A stretch of DNA of 64,000 bases from Duganella sp. Leaf126. GTDB taxonomy: Bacteria; Pseudomonadota; Gammaproteobacteria; Burkholderiales; Burkholderiaceae_D. Under the pieces are notes generated by a model that was given only the letters and a program-made list of their open reading frames with translations, was not told where the DNA came from and searched no databases. A program made the translations under genes and the position numbers. The DNA lies in the NCBI RefSeq assembly GCF_001423125.1, contig NZ_LMNW01000031.1, forward strand, positions 567,714 through 631,713. The letters run 5' to 3'. Below, piece by piece: positions 21,381 through 30,643 of this stretch (positions are counted from its first letter, which is position 1; every line of letters starts with the position of its first letter).

Positions 21381-22280
21381 ATGTCCGCTAATACCGCTTT
21401 ACAAGCTGAAGCGCATGCTGGCGCTGCTGTCGCCGCTGCTGCTGTTGCTCCTGCCCACGTCAATATCGCTGCCTACAAATTCGTCACCTTCGACGATACC
21501 GAGGCCATGCGGCCGCTATACCAGGAGATCTGCACGCGCCTGGGCCTCAAGGGCACCATCCTCCTGACCCCGGAAGGCATCAATATGTTCCTCTCCGGTC
21601 CGCGCGCGCAGATCGACGAGTTCCTGGCCTGGGTGCGCAGCGACGCCCGTTTTGCCGACCTGGAAGTCAAGGAAAGCCTGTCGTCCGAGCAGTCGCACAA
21701 GCGCATGCTGGTCAAGATCAAAAAAGAGATCATCACCATGCGCATGCCGCTGATCAAGCCGGAAGAAGGCCGCGCGCCGTTCGTCGAGGCGCACACGCTC
21801 AAGCGCTGGCTCGACAACGGTGTCGATGACAACGGCAAGCCGGTGGTGATGGTCGATACGCGCAACGATTTCGAGGTGGACGTGGGCACGTTCGACAACA
21901 CGGTCGATTACCGCATCAAGAAATTCACCGAGTTCCCGGAAGTGATCGCCGCCCACAAGGACGATTTCGAAGGCAAGACCGTGGTCACCTTCTGCACCGG
22001 CGGCATCCGCTGCGAAAAAGCCGCGATCCACATGCAGAACATCGGCTACGACAACGTCTACCAGCTCGAAGGCGGCATCCTCAAATACTTCGAGGAAGTG
22101 GGCGGCGCCCATTACACGGGCGACTGCTTCGTCTTCGACTACCGCACCGCGCTCAACCCCAGGCTGGAACCGACCGAAACCGTGCAGTGCTTCGTCTGCC
22201 GCGCCGTGGTCACCCCGCGCCAGCAACTGTCGCCCGAATACGTCTACGAAAAGTCCTGCCCGGCCTGCTACCAGGCCTGA
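21381..22280 (+). CDS. trhO: tRNA uridine(34) hydroxylase TrhO (rhodanese-type, YceA family)
   Basis: Rhodanese-domain protein of the family that hydroxylates uridine 34 of certain tRNAs using oxygen. The 299-residue protein has an Ala-rich leader of about 27 residues, then an acylphosphatase-like N-terminal domain (ITRL-like region with [19 protein letters not shown]). The rhodanese domain carries the active-site loop [11 protein letters not shown] with Cys205. The C-terminus has two CxxC-type pairs (CFVC and CPAC), which are typical for the family and may bind metal. The Ala-rich leader is unusual and may be a lineage feature or a start-site error. No downstream in-frame Met is better placed. 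Confidence 0.88.
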   Translation: MSANTALQAEAHAGAAVAAAAVAPAHVNIAAYKFVTFDDTEAMRPLYQEICTRLGLKGTILLTPEGINMFLSGPRAQIDEFLAWVRSDARFADLEVKESLSSEQSHKRMLVKIKKEIITMRMPLIKPEEGRAPFVEAHTLKRWLDNGVDDNGKPVVMVDTRNDFEVDVGTFDNTVDYRIKKFTEFPEVIAAHKDDFEGKTVVTFCTGGIRCEKAAIHMQNIGYDNVYQLEGGILKYFEEVGGAHYTGDCFVFDYRTALNPRLEPTETVQCFVCRAVVTPRQQLSPEYVYEKSCPACYQA

Positions 22281-22286
22281 GCATCG

Positions 22287-22931
22287 TCAGGGTTCGTTTT
22301 CAAGCATGCTGATGCGGACCAGGTCGGCGACGTTGTCGACGCCGAGCTTGGCCATCAGGCGGGCCTTGTGGACTTCGACCGTGCGCACACTGATGCCGAG
22401 CGCCGGGCCGATCTCGCGGTTGTGGCGGCCCAGCACCACCAGGTCCATCACTTCGCGTTCGCGCGGGGTCAGTTCGCCCAGCAGGCTGGCGTGGCGGCTG
22501 CGGCGTTGCTGCTCGCTTTGCTCCGAGCGGGCGCGCAGCAGCGCTTCGTCGATGGCGGCGATCAGCTTGGTGTCGTCGAACGGTTTTTCCAGGAAGTCGA
22601 TCGCATCGGCCTTGAAGGCGGCGCGGGCCGTGCCGACGTCGCCGTGGCCGCTCATGATGATGAACGGGATGCGGCAGCCCTGCCGCGCCAGTTCCTGCTG
22701 CAGGGCCAGGCCGTCGATGCCCGACATGCGGATGTCGAGCAGCAGGCAGCCGCGCCAGGATGGCCGCCATGCCTGCAGAAAGGCTTCGCCGCTGGCAAAC
22801 ACGGCGGTGCGGTAGCCGCGCACGCCCAGCAACAGGCCCAGTGCGTCGCGCACGGACGGGTCGTCGTCGACGATGTAGACGGTCAGGTTGTGGGCGCCCT
22901 GGTCGGGCGCGTCCGGATTATGCAGCAACAT
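22287..22931 (-). CDS. FixJ/TodT-family response regulator
   Basis: 214-residue two-component regulator. The receiver domain (about residues 15-130) has the acidic pair in YIVDDDPSVRDAL, phospho-acceptor Asp66 in CLLLDIRMSG, and the conserved Lys in FLEKPFDD. The C-terminal LuxR-type helix-turn-helix includes LTPREREVMDLVV and GISVRTVEVHKARLMAKLGV. The ATG at 22931 lies inside the end of the kinase gene (14-nt overlap), so expression with the kinase is near certain. It ends 6 nt from the convergent trhO stop. Targets are not evident. Confidence 0.92.
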   Translation of the reverse strand: MLLHNPDAPDQGAHNLTVYIVDDDPSVRDALGLLLGVRGYRTAVFASGEAFLQAWRPSWRGCLLLDIRMSGIDGLALQQELARQGCRIPFIIMSGHGDVGTARAAFKADAIDFLEKPFDDTKLIAAIDEALLRARSEQSEQQRRSRHASLLGELTPREREVMDLVVLGRHNREIGPALGISVRTVEVHKARLMAKLGVDNVADLVRISMLENEP

Positions 22932-24573
22932 GATGCTCTGGCTCCTCGGCGCGTGCCAGCGGCAGCGCCATTTTAAAAATTCCCTTGTCGCCGACCTCGG
23001 CCCACAAGGCGCCGCCATGGGCTTCCATGATGGCGCGGCTCAGCACCAGGCCCAGGCCCAGGCCGCTGGCCTTGGACGAGACGAACGGTTCGAACAGGCG
23101 CGCAGCCAGTGCCTGCGACACGCCCTTGCCGCTGTCCTCGATCGCCAGGTGCAGGCAGTCGCGCCGCTCCGCCGCCTGCCGCCCCCTGGCGCCGCGCCCG
23201 ACCTTGCCGGCCACCGCGTCCACCCTGGTCCCCGACACCGTGATGCGGCGCGCGCCGGGCGGCTGCTCCTGGACCGCCTCGACGGCGTTGGCCAGCAGGT
23301 TGCGCAGCACCAGTTCGACCTGCAGGCGGTCCACCAGCACCGACATGGCCGGCACCGCCTCGATATTCAGCTGCACCTCGCGCTCGCGCAGCTGCGCCAT
23401 GAACTGCTGGCTGACCCCGGCCACCAGGTGGCGCGCATCGATCGCCTCGAGCTTCATGGCGCCGGTGCGGAAGAAGTCGCGCAGGCGGCGCACCACTTCG
23501 GCCGCGCGGCCCGATTCGGCAATCATGCGCTGCACCACGTTCTTGAGCATGGCGCCGCTCTCGCCGCGCTCGAGCAGGAATTCGCAGGCCTTGCCATAGG
23601 TGCCCAGCGCCGTCAGCGGCTGGTTCAGCTCGTGCGCCAGGGCAGCGGCCATCTCGCCGGCTGCCGCCAGCCGTAGCGACTGCTTCAGGTCGCTCGATAC
23701 CTGGCGCAGCTCGTCGACCACGATGCCGATCGAAAAACCGACCAGCGCCAGCATCGCGTCGAGCATCTGCAGCTCGTGCACGGCAATGTCGCCCGCGTGG
23801 TTGAGCTTGACCAGGGCACCGATACCGCCCTGCAGCACGAACACCATCAGCGCCGTTCCATACAAACCCTGGCGCGAGGCGGCCCAGACCACCGGCAGGA
23901 ACAGGAAATAGAAATCCTTGAATTCCGACGTCGCAATGCTGCCGAACACCAGGTACAGCACGCCGATGGCCAGCGCCAGGTAGCCCAGGGTTTCGGCCCG
24001 CCACACGGTGTCGCGCAGGCGCTGCCGGGTCTGCGCATTGGCCAGCATCCAGATCAGCGGCATCGACACCACCACGCCCACCATGTCGCCGATGCCGAAC
24101 CGCAGCACCGCCGTGCTCCAGCTACCGGCCGGAACCAGGCCGACCGACGACAGCAGGCTGATATACACCAGATCGTTGAACAGCACGCCCACGGTCACGA
24201 TGGCGACCCACTGGAACAGGCGCAGGCGGCTGTCGAACAGGCCGTCGCTGCCGAAGGTGCGGCGCAGCGCCTCGCCCACCAAGCCGTAGCCGACCGTCAG
24301 CCACAGCGAGAACAGCAGCGTCAGCGGCAGGCCGGCCGGCATGCCGCGCACCAGGATTTCACCGAGCGCCAGCGCGATCCACCACGGCAGCGCCGCGCGC
24401 CAGCCATGGCGCAACCAGAACACCAGGCCCAGCGACGGATCGGGATTCCAGGGAGTGATGTTGAGGCCGTACAGCGGGTCGATATAGGTGACCCAGTCGA
24501 ACAGCAGGTACAGCGCAATGAACGCGGCGAACTGCACATCAGTGACGGAAAAACGGAGCCGCGGCAAGGACAT
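22918..24573 (-). CDS. MASE1-domain sensor histidine kinase
   Basis: 551-residue membrane sensor kinase. The N-terminal half (about 1-280) is a MASE1-like module of about eight membrane segments. The dimerisation/phosphoacceptor motif ALAHELNQPLTALGTYGKA follows with His314. The HATPase domain shows the N box RNLLANAVEAV, the G1 box IEDSGKGV and the G2 box ASGLGLGLVLSRAIMEAHGG. There is no separate PAS or haem domain, so the ligand is unknown. The HELNQPL form of the H box is typical for kinases paired with FixJ-type regulators, and such a regulator is encoded immediately downstream. Confidence 0.9.
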   Translation of the reverse strand: MSLPRLRFSVTDVQFAAFIALYLLFDWVTYIDPLYGLNITPWNPDPSLGLVFWLRHGWRAALPWWIALALGEILVRGMPAGLPLTLLFSLWLTVGYGLVGEALRRTFGSDGLFDSRLRLFQWVAIVTVGVLFNDLVYISLLSSVGLVPAGSWSTAVLRFGIGDMVGVVVSMPLIWMLANAQTRQRLRDTVWRAETLGYLALAIGVLYLVFGSIATSEFKDFYFLFLPVVWAASRQGLYGTALMVFVLQGGIGALVKLNHAGDIAVHELQMLDAMLALVGFSIGIVVDELRQVSSDLKQSLRLAAAGEMAAALAHELNQPLTALGTYGKACEFLLERGESGAMLKNVVQRMIAESGRAAEVVRRLRDFFRTGAMKLEAIDARHLVAGVSQQFMAQLREREVQLNIEAVPAMSVLVDRLQVELVLRNLLANAVEAVQEQPPGARRITVSGTRVDAVAGKVGRGARGRQAAERRDCLHLAIEDSGKGVSQALAARLFEPFVSSKASGLGLGLVLSRAIMEAHGGALWAEVGDKGIFKMALPLARAEEPEHHVAA

Positions 24574-24594
24574 GGGTGGAAAGATTTGTATCGT

Positions 24595-24624
24595 ATTGTA
24601 GCATTATGCCTTGCCGCCCATCAA
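24595..24624 (-). promoter_or_regulatory. Candidate sigma-70 promoter of the kinase/regulator operon
   Basis: On the minus strand TTGATG (24619-24624) and TACAAT (24595-24600) are separated by 18 nt. The -10 lies 21 nt before the kinase ATG. The fit is good for a housekeeping promoter but unproven. Confidence 0.45.
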
Positions 24625-24812
24625 AACGCACCCTTTTTACAACTAAGGGTTTTACGTAGCAACACCGCGATCCGCCCGGCAAAGCGTCGTTTACCGGCGA
24701 CAACAATATGCGGGACTTCCCTTACGCACCGGCCCCAATTGCCAGTGCCGGGGGGCAGGCCTACCATCGCGTCCTTGCGGTATGTCCACCGCTGATACCA
24801 CAAGGAAACATG

Positions 24813-25787
24813 ATGTCGATTACACTGCATTCGGGTACCGTCGGTCTGACCGGACTGCGCCGCTTGCGCGAAACCATCAAATTGTCGGCCCGCGCCATGC
24901 TGCACCGCCAGGCCGCCGATGGCTGGTTTGCATTGCTCAATTCGTCGCCATTGTTTATCGACCTGGTGGCGGACCATCCACGCATGATCTACAAGATTTT
25001 CCGTCCCTATTTCAGCAACACCATGGGCTACGACGCCCGCGTGGCCCTGCTGACCGAACACTACCGCTTCATCCTGCGCCAGGGCCTGGGTCCGCTGACG
25101 GCGCTGGCCTCGAAGGACCGCGTGGTGCTGGCCCGCGTGACCGGCAAGACCGGTCTGCCCTACCATATCCAGTTGGCGGCGGTCGAACCGATGGAGCGCG
25201 AAGGCGAACTGGTACTGCAACTGGTGCAGGGCGACGAGGTCGTCTACAACTGCGCATTCTCGTTCCACCAGGGCGAGCGCGGCATGGTGATGGGCGTGGG
25301 CTGCATGCAGGGTCCGCGCGGCGAGCAGGGGCTGCAGGTGATCAAGGACGCGACCCGCGAGCTGCACGGCCTGCGCCCGAAAAACATGATGGTCAAGCTG
25401 CTGACCCAGATCGGCTACACGCTCGGCTGCAGCGAGCTGCGCCTGGTCGGCAACGACAACCGCACGGTCTGCCGCTCGGTGCGCCAGGGCAAGGTGCACG
25501 CCGACTACGACGCGCTGTGGCAGGAGCTCGATGCCACGCCGCGCGCCGACGGCGATTACCGCCTGCCGTGCGAGGCGCTGGCCGAACCGGACCTGGCGGC
25601 GATCGCCTCCAAGAAGCGGTCGGAGGCGCGCAAGCGCCACGAGACGCTGACCGCGCTGGCCGACGGCATCAGCGCCAGCCTGCGCGCAGCGCGCCAGCCC
25701 ATGGCGGGCAGCAAGAACGGAACGCCGTCGCCGGTGGTGCAGGAACCGCTGCACGACTCCGCACACGACGGCTACGCGCTGGCCTGA
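24813..25787 (+). CDS. VirK/YbjX family protein (DUF535)
   Basis: 324-residue soluble protein of the DUF535 family. Family features are the N-terminal FIDLVADHPRMIYKIFRPY segment, RVALLTEHYRFILRQG, the central beta-rich region with VYNCAFSFHQGERG, and the DATRELHGLRPKNMMV segment. VirK/YbjX members have been linked to envelope stress and virulence in enterobacteria, but their biochemistry is not defined. Two ATGs stand in tandem (24810 and 24813). I chose 24813 because AAGGA at 24802-24806 is then 6 nt away. A strong terminator follows the gene. The last 30 residues are Pro/Ala-rich and probably disordered. Confidence 0.85.
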   Translation: MSITLHSGTVGLTGLRRLRETIKLSARAMLHRQAADGWFALLNSSPLFIDLVADHPRMIYKIFRPYFSNTMGYDARVALLTEHYRFILRQGLGPLTALASKDRVVLARVTGKTGLPYHIQLAAVEPMEREGELVLQLVQGDEVVYNCAFSFHQGERGMVMGVGCMQGPRGEQGLQVIKDATRELHGLRPKNMMVKLLTQIGYTLGCSELRLVGNDNRTVCRSVRQGKVHADYDALWQELDATPRADGDYRLPCEALAEPDLAAIASKKRSEARKRHETLTALADGISASLRAARQPMAGSKNGTPSPVVQEPLHDSAHDGYALA

Positions 25788-25808
25788 TCCTGTCCAGCCG
25801 TGACACAA

Positions 25809-25842
25809 AGAGGGGCGGTCTGCGCAAGGCGACCGCCCCTCT
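25809..25842. terminator. Bidirectional terminator between DUF535 gene and tolC
   Basis: A perfect 12-bp stem (25809-25820 with 25831-25842) has a 10-nt loop. T-rich sequence follows on the plus strand, and A-rich sequence precedes the stem, giving T-rich sequence on the minus strand. It lies between convergent genes and can serve both. Confidence 0.85.
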
Positions 25843-25878
25843 TGTCTTCTCCCGCCGCGGTGAAATGACCGGTCGCGG

Positions 25879-27207
25879 TCAGCGGAAATACGCGGCCACG
25901 TCGCGCAGCGCATCGACATCGAGCGTGCCGGCAGCCGCGCGCAGTTTCAGCATCGCCAGCAGGTAGCCGTAGCGCGCCTGCGCCTGGTCGCGCCGGCTCG
26001 TGTAGAGCTGCTGGCGTGCGTTGAGCAGGTCGAGGTTGATGCGCACGCCCCCCTTGATGCTTTGCTCGGTGGCTGTCACCAGCAGCGTGCCCGAGGCCAC
26101 GGCCTTGTCCAGCGCGCGCAGCCGCGCCATGCTCGACACCACCACCGCGTGCTGCTTGCGCAATTCCACCAGCACCTTGTCGGTCGTGGCCTGCTGGTCG
26201 GCGCGCGCCTTTTCGCTGCCCGCCACCGCCTGCCGCGTGGCCGCGCTGACCGCGCCGCCCGCGTACAGCGGCACGTTGATCTGGAACCCGATCGACTTCT
26301 GGGTCGAATCCTGGTTCAGCGTATTGAGCGTGTCCGAATTGTTTTTCGCATAGCTGGCCACCAGGTCCACCCGCGGCGTGTGGCCCGCGCGCGCCTTGCT
26401 GATTTCCTCGCGCGAGGACGCCACCGCGTACTGCATGGCGATGATGTCGGGATTCTGGCGCAGCGCGATGTCGCGCCATTCGTCGAACCGCAGCGCAGCG
26501 TCGGGCGCCAGCCGGAAGTCGGCCGCCACGTCGTCGACCGCCGTCACTTCCTGGCCGACGATGACCGACAGCGCCGCCAGCGTGGTCTGCACATTGTCCC
26601 GTGCTTCGAGCACCTGGGCTTCGGCCAGGTCGAGCCGGGCCTCGGTTTCCAGCATGTCGGTTTTGGTGCCCTCGCCTTTTTCGAACAGGCGGTTGTTGAC
26701 CGCGCGCTGCTCGATGAAGACGTCGCGCTGCACCTCGGCCAGGCGCAGCTGGGTGTTGGCGAACAGCGCCTCGGTATAGGCGCCGGCCAGGCGCAGGATC
26801 AGCTCCTGCTTGCGCGAGGCAAATACGGCCGCCGCATAACTGCTCTGCGACAGGCCCTGGTGGTAGCGCGCGATCGCCTCCAGGCTGAACACGGGCTGGC
26901 GTACCTGCACCACGGCCGACTTGCTGCGGTATTCGAGCGCGCGCGACGGCGACTCGACGCCGCCGGTGATGTACACCACGTCGGCATCGACCCGGCTGCT
27001 CGAATAGCTGGCCGATACATTGGGCAGCAGCGCCGAGCGGCCCAGCACCTCGTTCTCGATGCCGGATGCGTATTCCTGGCCGGCCGCGCGGTAGGCGGGA
27101 TCGTTTTGCAGCGCCGACTGGTAGGCCTGCATCAGGCTGATGGCGCGGGCGCCGCCGGCGTGGCAAGCCAGGGCCAGCGCCAGCATGACGGGAACGACTG
27201 GCTTCAC
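25879..27207 (-). CDS. TolC-family outer-membrane channel of a type I secretion system
   Basis: 442-residue outer-membrane efflux protein. A signal peptide ends near GGARA (about residue 22). Two repeated OEP domains with long heptad-like helices follow (ISLMQAYQSALQNDPAYRAA; the second half near LRFDEWRDIALRQNPDI). The start is GTG and overlaps the hlyD-type stop by one base (TAGTG), so the two are translationally coupled. It is the last gene of the ABC-HlyD-TolC operon and ends near a strong terminator. In this arrangement the protein forms the outer-membrane duct for the dedicated exporter. Confidence 0.9.
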   Translation of the reverse strand: MKPVVPVMLALALACHAGGARAISLMQAYQSALQNDPAYRAAGQEYASGIENEVLGRSALLPNVSASYSSSRVDADVVYITGGVESPSRALEYRSKSAVVQVRQPVFSLEAIARYHQGLSQSSYAAAVFASRKQELILRLAGAYTEALFANTQLRLAEVQRDVFIEQRAVNNRLFEKGEGTKTDMLETEARLDLAEAQVLEARDNVQTTLAALSVIVGQEVTAVDDVAADFRLAPDAALRFDEWRDIALRQNPDIIAMQYAVASSREEISKARAGHTPRVDLVASYAKNNSDTLNTLNQDSTQKSIGFQINVPLYAGGAVSAATRQAVAGSEKARADQQATTDKVLVELRKQHAVVVSSMARLRALDKAVASGTLLVTATEQSIKGGVRINLDLLNARQQLYTSRRDQAQARYGYLLAMLKLRAAAGTLDVDALRDVAAYFR

Positions 27208-28568
27208 TATTCCTCCGACAGCGACGTTTTGGCGCGGTCCATCACCGGCTTGAGCAGGTAGTTCATCATGGTGCGCTCGCCGGTTTTGACGAACACCTCG
27301 ACCGGCATGCCGGGGCGCACATCCATGTGCTGCTGGGCGATCTTGCGGGTGCCGGCCGGCGTCACGCGCACGCGCACCTTGTAGGTCGCCGCGCCGGTAC
27401 GCTCATCGACCGTGCGGTCGGCCGCCACCTGCTCGACCACGCCCTCGATATGGGGCGTGCGGTTGGCATTGAACGCCGAGAAGATCAGTTCCACCGGCAG
27501 CCCGGTGTGGACGCGGTCGATCAGGTTCACCGGCAGCAGGCCTTCCACCACCAGGCCGTCGTCGGCCGGCACGATGTCGAGCAGGCGCGCGCCCGGGGCT
27601 ACCACGCCGCCGCGGGTAAACACGTTCAGGCCCACCACGATGCCGCCCACCGGCGCCCGGATCTCGGCATTGGCCAGGTCGTAGTCGAGCGCCAGCATGC
27701 GGCCGGACAGCGATTCGGCTTCCTTCTGGGCGTCGTACAGCGCCGAGCGCACGTCCTTCTGGTATTCCTGGTTGCGCTGCACGCGGCGCAGCGACAGTTC
27801 CAGCACCTGGCGCTGGCCGCGAATGATGTTGCCGGTGTCTTCGGCAATGGCGCCGCTGACCTGGGCGTAGGTACGCTCCGTTTCCAGCAGGCGCGAGCGG
27901 GCGATATAGCCTTCCCTGGCCAGGTCGCGCATGTTCTCGACCTGCTCCTTGAGGAAGGCCAGCTGCTGCACCTTGGCTTCGCGCGACGCCTCCAGACCGC
28001 GGGTCTGGGCGCGCAGGCCGGCGATGTTTTCATCGACTGCCGCCAGCTCGTTGTTGAGCGCCGACTCGCGTGCGCTTTTGAGCTGCTGCTGAACCTCGAA
28101 CACCTCGGCCGTGCGCGGGTCGTTCCTGTAGGCCTGCAGCGCGGCGGGAAACACGATGGCCTTGCCGTCGCGTTCTGCCACCAGGCGCGCCTCGGCCGCG
28201 CGCGCGGCCAGGTACTGGGCGCGCGCCACTTCCACCTGCGACTTCGGCGCCACGTCGCTCATGCGCACCAGCAGCTGGCCGGCCTTGACCGTATCGCCAT
28301 CCTGCACCAGGATCTCGTTGATGATGCCGCCGTTCTGGTGCTGGATGGTCTTGCGGTTGCCCTCCTTGGCCACCGTGCCCTGCATCGGCACGCCCTTGTC
28401 GAGCGGCGCCAGCATGGCCCACAGCAGGAAGCCGCCCACGCCCAGCAGCACCACCAGCCAGCCCAGGCGGCCGTAGCCGCTGGCATCGGTATGGACGGAC
28501 AGCGGCGCGACATCGTGGCTGACCACGTCGGACGCCAGCGTTTTCGATTCGGCTTTCATCAGTTTCAT
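27207..28568 (-). CDS. HlyD/PrtE-family type I secretion adaptor
   Basis: 453-residue membrane fusion protein. A short cytoplasmic N-terminus (about 1-35) is followed by one membrane segment (about 36-57). The lipoyl-like half motif is [20 protein letters not shown], then a long alpha-helical hairpin region runs from about 120 to 290. The beta-barrel and HlyD signature follow, with [20 protein letters not shown] and the C-terminal [14 protein letters not shown]. The ATG overlaps the stop of the ABC transporter gene (ATGA). It bridges the inner-membrane ABC protein and the TolC channel encoded on either side. Confidence 0.92.
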   Translation of the reverse strand: MKLMKAESKTLASDVVSHDVAPLSVHTDASGYGRLGWLVVLLGVGGFLLWAMLAPLDKGVPMQGTVAKEGNRKTIQHQNGGIINEILVQDGDTVKAGQLLVRMSDVAPKSQVEVARAQYLAARAAEARLVAERDGKAIVFPAALQAYRNDPRTAEVFEVQQQLKSARESALNNELAAVDENIAGLRAQTRGLEASREAKVQQLAFLKEQVENMRDLAREGYIARSRLLETERTYAQVSGAIAEDTGNIIRGQRQVLELSLRRVQRNQEYQKDVRSALYDAQKEAESLSGRMLALDYDLANAEIRAPVGGIVVGLNVFTRGGVVAPGARLLDIVPADDGLVVEGLLPVNLIDRVHTGLPVELIFSAFNANRTPHIEGVVEQVAADRTVDERTGAATYKVRVRVTPAGTRKIAQQHMDVRPGMPVEVFVKTGERTMMNYLLKPVMDRAKTSLSEE

Positions 28569-30346
28569 GCTGGCTCCCTGGCCGGCGCCGGCGCGGACGA
28601 GGCCGGCGGCTGCGGTGATGCCGGTGACGTTGGCTGGGCCTGCGCCGGCATCTGCTTCTGGCTTTTCTCCTGCAACGCCTGCAGCACCTGCTTGGTCGGA
28701 CCGAACAGTTCCACGGCGCCGTCGCGCAGCAACAGCAGCTTGTTGGTGATGCCGATGGCGCTGGTGCGGTGGGTAATCAGCACGATGGTCTTGCCGCGTG
28801 CGCGCAGGTCGTTGACGGCCGCCAGCAAGGCGTGCTCGCCGGCGTCGTCGAGGTTGGAATTCGGTTCGTCCAGCACCAGCACGGCCGGGTCGCCGTACAT
28901 CGCGCGCGCCAGGCCCAGGCGCTGTTTCTGGCCGCCGGACAGGCCGGCGCCGCCGTCGCCGAGCGGCGTGTCGTAGCCCTGCGGCAGGCGCAGGATGATG
29001 TCGTGCACGCCGGCGCGCTGGGCGGCCAGCACCACCTTGTCGGCCGCCACTTCGCCGAAGCGGGCGATGTTCTCGCCCACCGTGCCGGCAAACAGTTCGA
29101 TATCCTGCGGCAGGTAGCCGAGGTGCGGCCCCAGCTCGGCCTTGTTCCACTGGTAGATGTCGGCGCCGTCCAGGCGCACCTTGCCGATCGCGGCCGGCCA
29201 CACGCCCACCAGCAGCCGCGCCAGCGTGGTCTTGCCCGAACCGCTGGGGCCGATCACGCCGACCACGTCGCCCGGCTGCAGACCGAACGACACATTGCGC
29301 AGCAAGGTCGTCTGGCCGCCCGGCGCCACCGCGCTCACGCCCTCCACCGTCAACACGCCGGCGGGCTTGGGCAGCGGCATGCCGGCCTGGCGCGCCGGGT
29401 TATTTCCGAGCAGCTCGATCAGGCGGCCGTAGGCGCTGCGCGCGCCGGCAAACGATTTCCAGACGCCGATCACCTGCTGCACCGGCGCCAGCGCGCGGCC
29501 CAGCAGGATCGAGGCGGCAATCATCATGCCCGGCGTGATCTTGTTTTCCAGCACCAGCAGGGCGCCGAAACCGAGCACCAGCGACTGCAGTGCAATCTGC
29601 ACGAACTTGGTGACGGCCGCCACCAGCCCGGACTTTTCGCTGGCCTCGCCCTGCAGGTGCAGGAACTTGCCGTGCAGCTTGAACCAGCGGCCCATCAGGT
29701 TGGGCAGCATGCCCATCGCTTCGATCACCTCGGCATTGCGCAGGTTGTTGGTGGCCAGCGAGGCCGAGGCGATCGACAGCGTATTGGCTTCGGCCAGCGG
29801 CTTTTTCGACACGCGCTCGTTGAGAAACGCCAGCGCCACCAGGATCACCGTGCCGCACAGCGCAAACACGCCGAGGCCCGGCTCGAAGATGAAGATCACC
29901 ACCAGGTAGATCGGAAACCACGGCGCGTCGAAGAAGGCGAACAGCGCGCTGCCGGTCAGGAACTGGCGGATATTGGTCAGGTCGCTCAGGGCCTGGCCGG
30001 CATTGCCGCCGGCGCGCCGCAGGTTCTGCTCGAAGGCGGCCGTGTACACGCGCTTGTTGAGCTCCATGTCGAAGCGCGCGCCGACCCGCACCAGGATGAA
30101 GCTGCGCACCAGCTCGAGCACGCTGATCATCAGGTAGGCACCCAGGATCATCACGGTCAGCATCAGCAAGGTGGTTTCGTTGCGGCTGGTGAGCACCCGG
30201 TCATACACCTGCAGCATGTACAGCGACGGCGCCAGCATCAGCAGGTTGGTGATGGCGCTGAACGCGCCCACCGTGAAAAAAGCGCGCTTGAGCGTGGAAA
30301 GAACGTCGGTGATCTCGTTGCGCGGCGGGGAAACGGTGTTTTTCAT
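28565..30346 (-). CDS. PrtD/HasD-type type I secretion ABC transporter
   Basis: 593-residue fused permease/ATPase. The N-terminal half has about six membrane segments (about 20-310, including [18 protein letters not shown], typical of the PrtD group). The ATPase half has Walker [16 protein letters not shown], signature [14 protein letters not shown], Walker [15 protein letters not shown] and the switch His in [10 protein letters not shown]. There is no C39 peptidase domain, so it is not a double-glycine leader exporter. Members export RTX proteases, lipases, S-layer proteins or haemophores with C-terminal signals. No such substrate gene lies next to it. The C-terminal 40 residues are Pro/Ala/Gln-rich. 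Confidence 0.93.
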   Translation of the reverse strand: MKNTVSPPRNEITDVLSTLKRAFFTVGAFSAITNLLMLAPSLYMLQVYDRVLTSRNETTLLMLTVMILGAYLMISVLELVRSFILVRVGARFDMELNKRVYTAAFEQNLRRAGGNAGQALSDLTNIRQFLTGSALFAFFDAPWFPIYLVVIFIFEPGLGVFALCGTVILVALAFLNERVSKKPLAEANTLSIASASLATNNLRNAEVIEAMGMLPNLMGRWFKLHGKFLHLQGEASEKSGLVAAVTKFVQIALQSLVLGFGALLVLENKITPGMMIAASILLGRALAPVQQVIGVWKSFAGARSAYGRLIELLGNNPARQAGMPLPKPAGVLTVEGVSAVAPGGQTTLLRNVSFGLQPGDVVGVIGPSGSGKTTLARLLVGVWPAAIGKVRLDGADIYQWNKAELGPHLGYLPQDIELFAGTVGENIARFGEVAADKVVLAAQRAGVHDIILRLPQGYDTPLGDGGAGLSGGQKQRLGLARAMYGDPAVLVLDEPNSNLDDAGEHALLAAVNDLRARGKTIVLITHRTSAIGITNKLLLLRDGAVELFGPTKQVLQALQEKSQKQMPAQAQPTSPASPQPPASSAPAPAREPA

Positions 30347-30548
30347 AGGTCCATGTTGTGGCGAATCAACTTTACCGTGATGGCGGGGCCATTATCGCCT
30401 ACAAAAATCCACAGAAATTCACCATTTCCCACGATCGCGCCCGCAGCGGTGCGCAGCCGCTATTTACGTGTGGCATCTGTTGGAATTTGGCACAAATTGG
30501 CCGCAGCAGCTTGCCGGACAGCCAAGATAAAACTGCAATTGTCTGGGA

Positions 30549-30554
30549 TATAAT
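30549..30554 (+). promoter_or_regulatory. -10 box ahead of the polysaccharide operon
   Basis: A perfect TATAAT lies in the AT-rich part of the 293-nt divergent region between the type I secretion operon and the Wzm gene (30347-30639). It is 85 nt before the Wzm ATG. No convincing -35 was found. The rest of this gap holds no other gene that I can support. Confidence 0.4.
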
Positions 30555-30580
30555 TATTCGATCGTTATTGCAGGATACCC

Positions 30581-30643
30581 ATGCTTGCCATTCCTTTATC
30601 GCTGCCGTTGTGGTCGATCCGCGCCGGCGCCGCGCGGCCATGA
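30581..30643 (+). CDS. Possible 20-codon leader peptide upstream of wzm
   Basis: A short frame of 20 codons starts with ATG at 30581 after a GGA element and runs into TGA at 30641-30643. The TGA overlaps the Wzm ATG at 30640 (ATGA). The Wzm start has no Shine-Dalgarno of its own, so translation of the leader could deliver ribosomes to it. The product (hydrophobic, ending in GAARP) has no recognised domain. It could equally be chance. Confidence 0.3.
   Translation: MLAIPLSLPLWSIRAGAARP

Noticed and set aside
22918-24573. FixL-like oxygen-sensing kinase
   Set aside because: The partner regulator is FixJ-like, but the kinase has a MASE1-type membrane domain and no haem-binding PAS domain.
28565-30346. 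Bacteriocin (double-glycine leader) exporter
   Set aside because: The ABC protein has no N-terminal C39 peptidase domain and matches the PrtD/HasD group.
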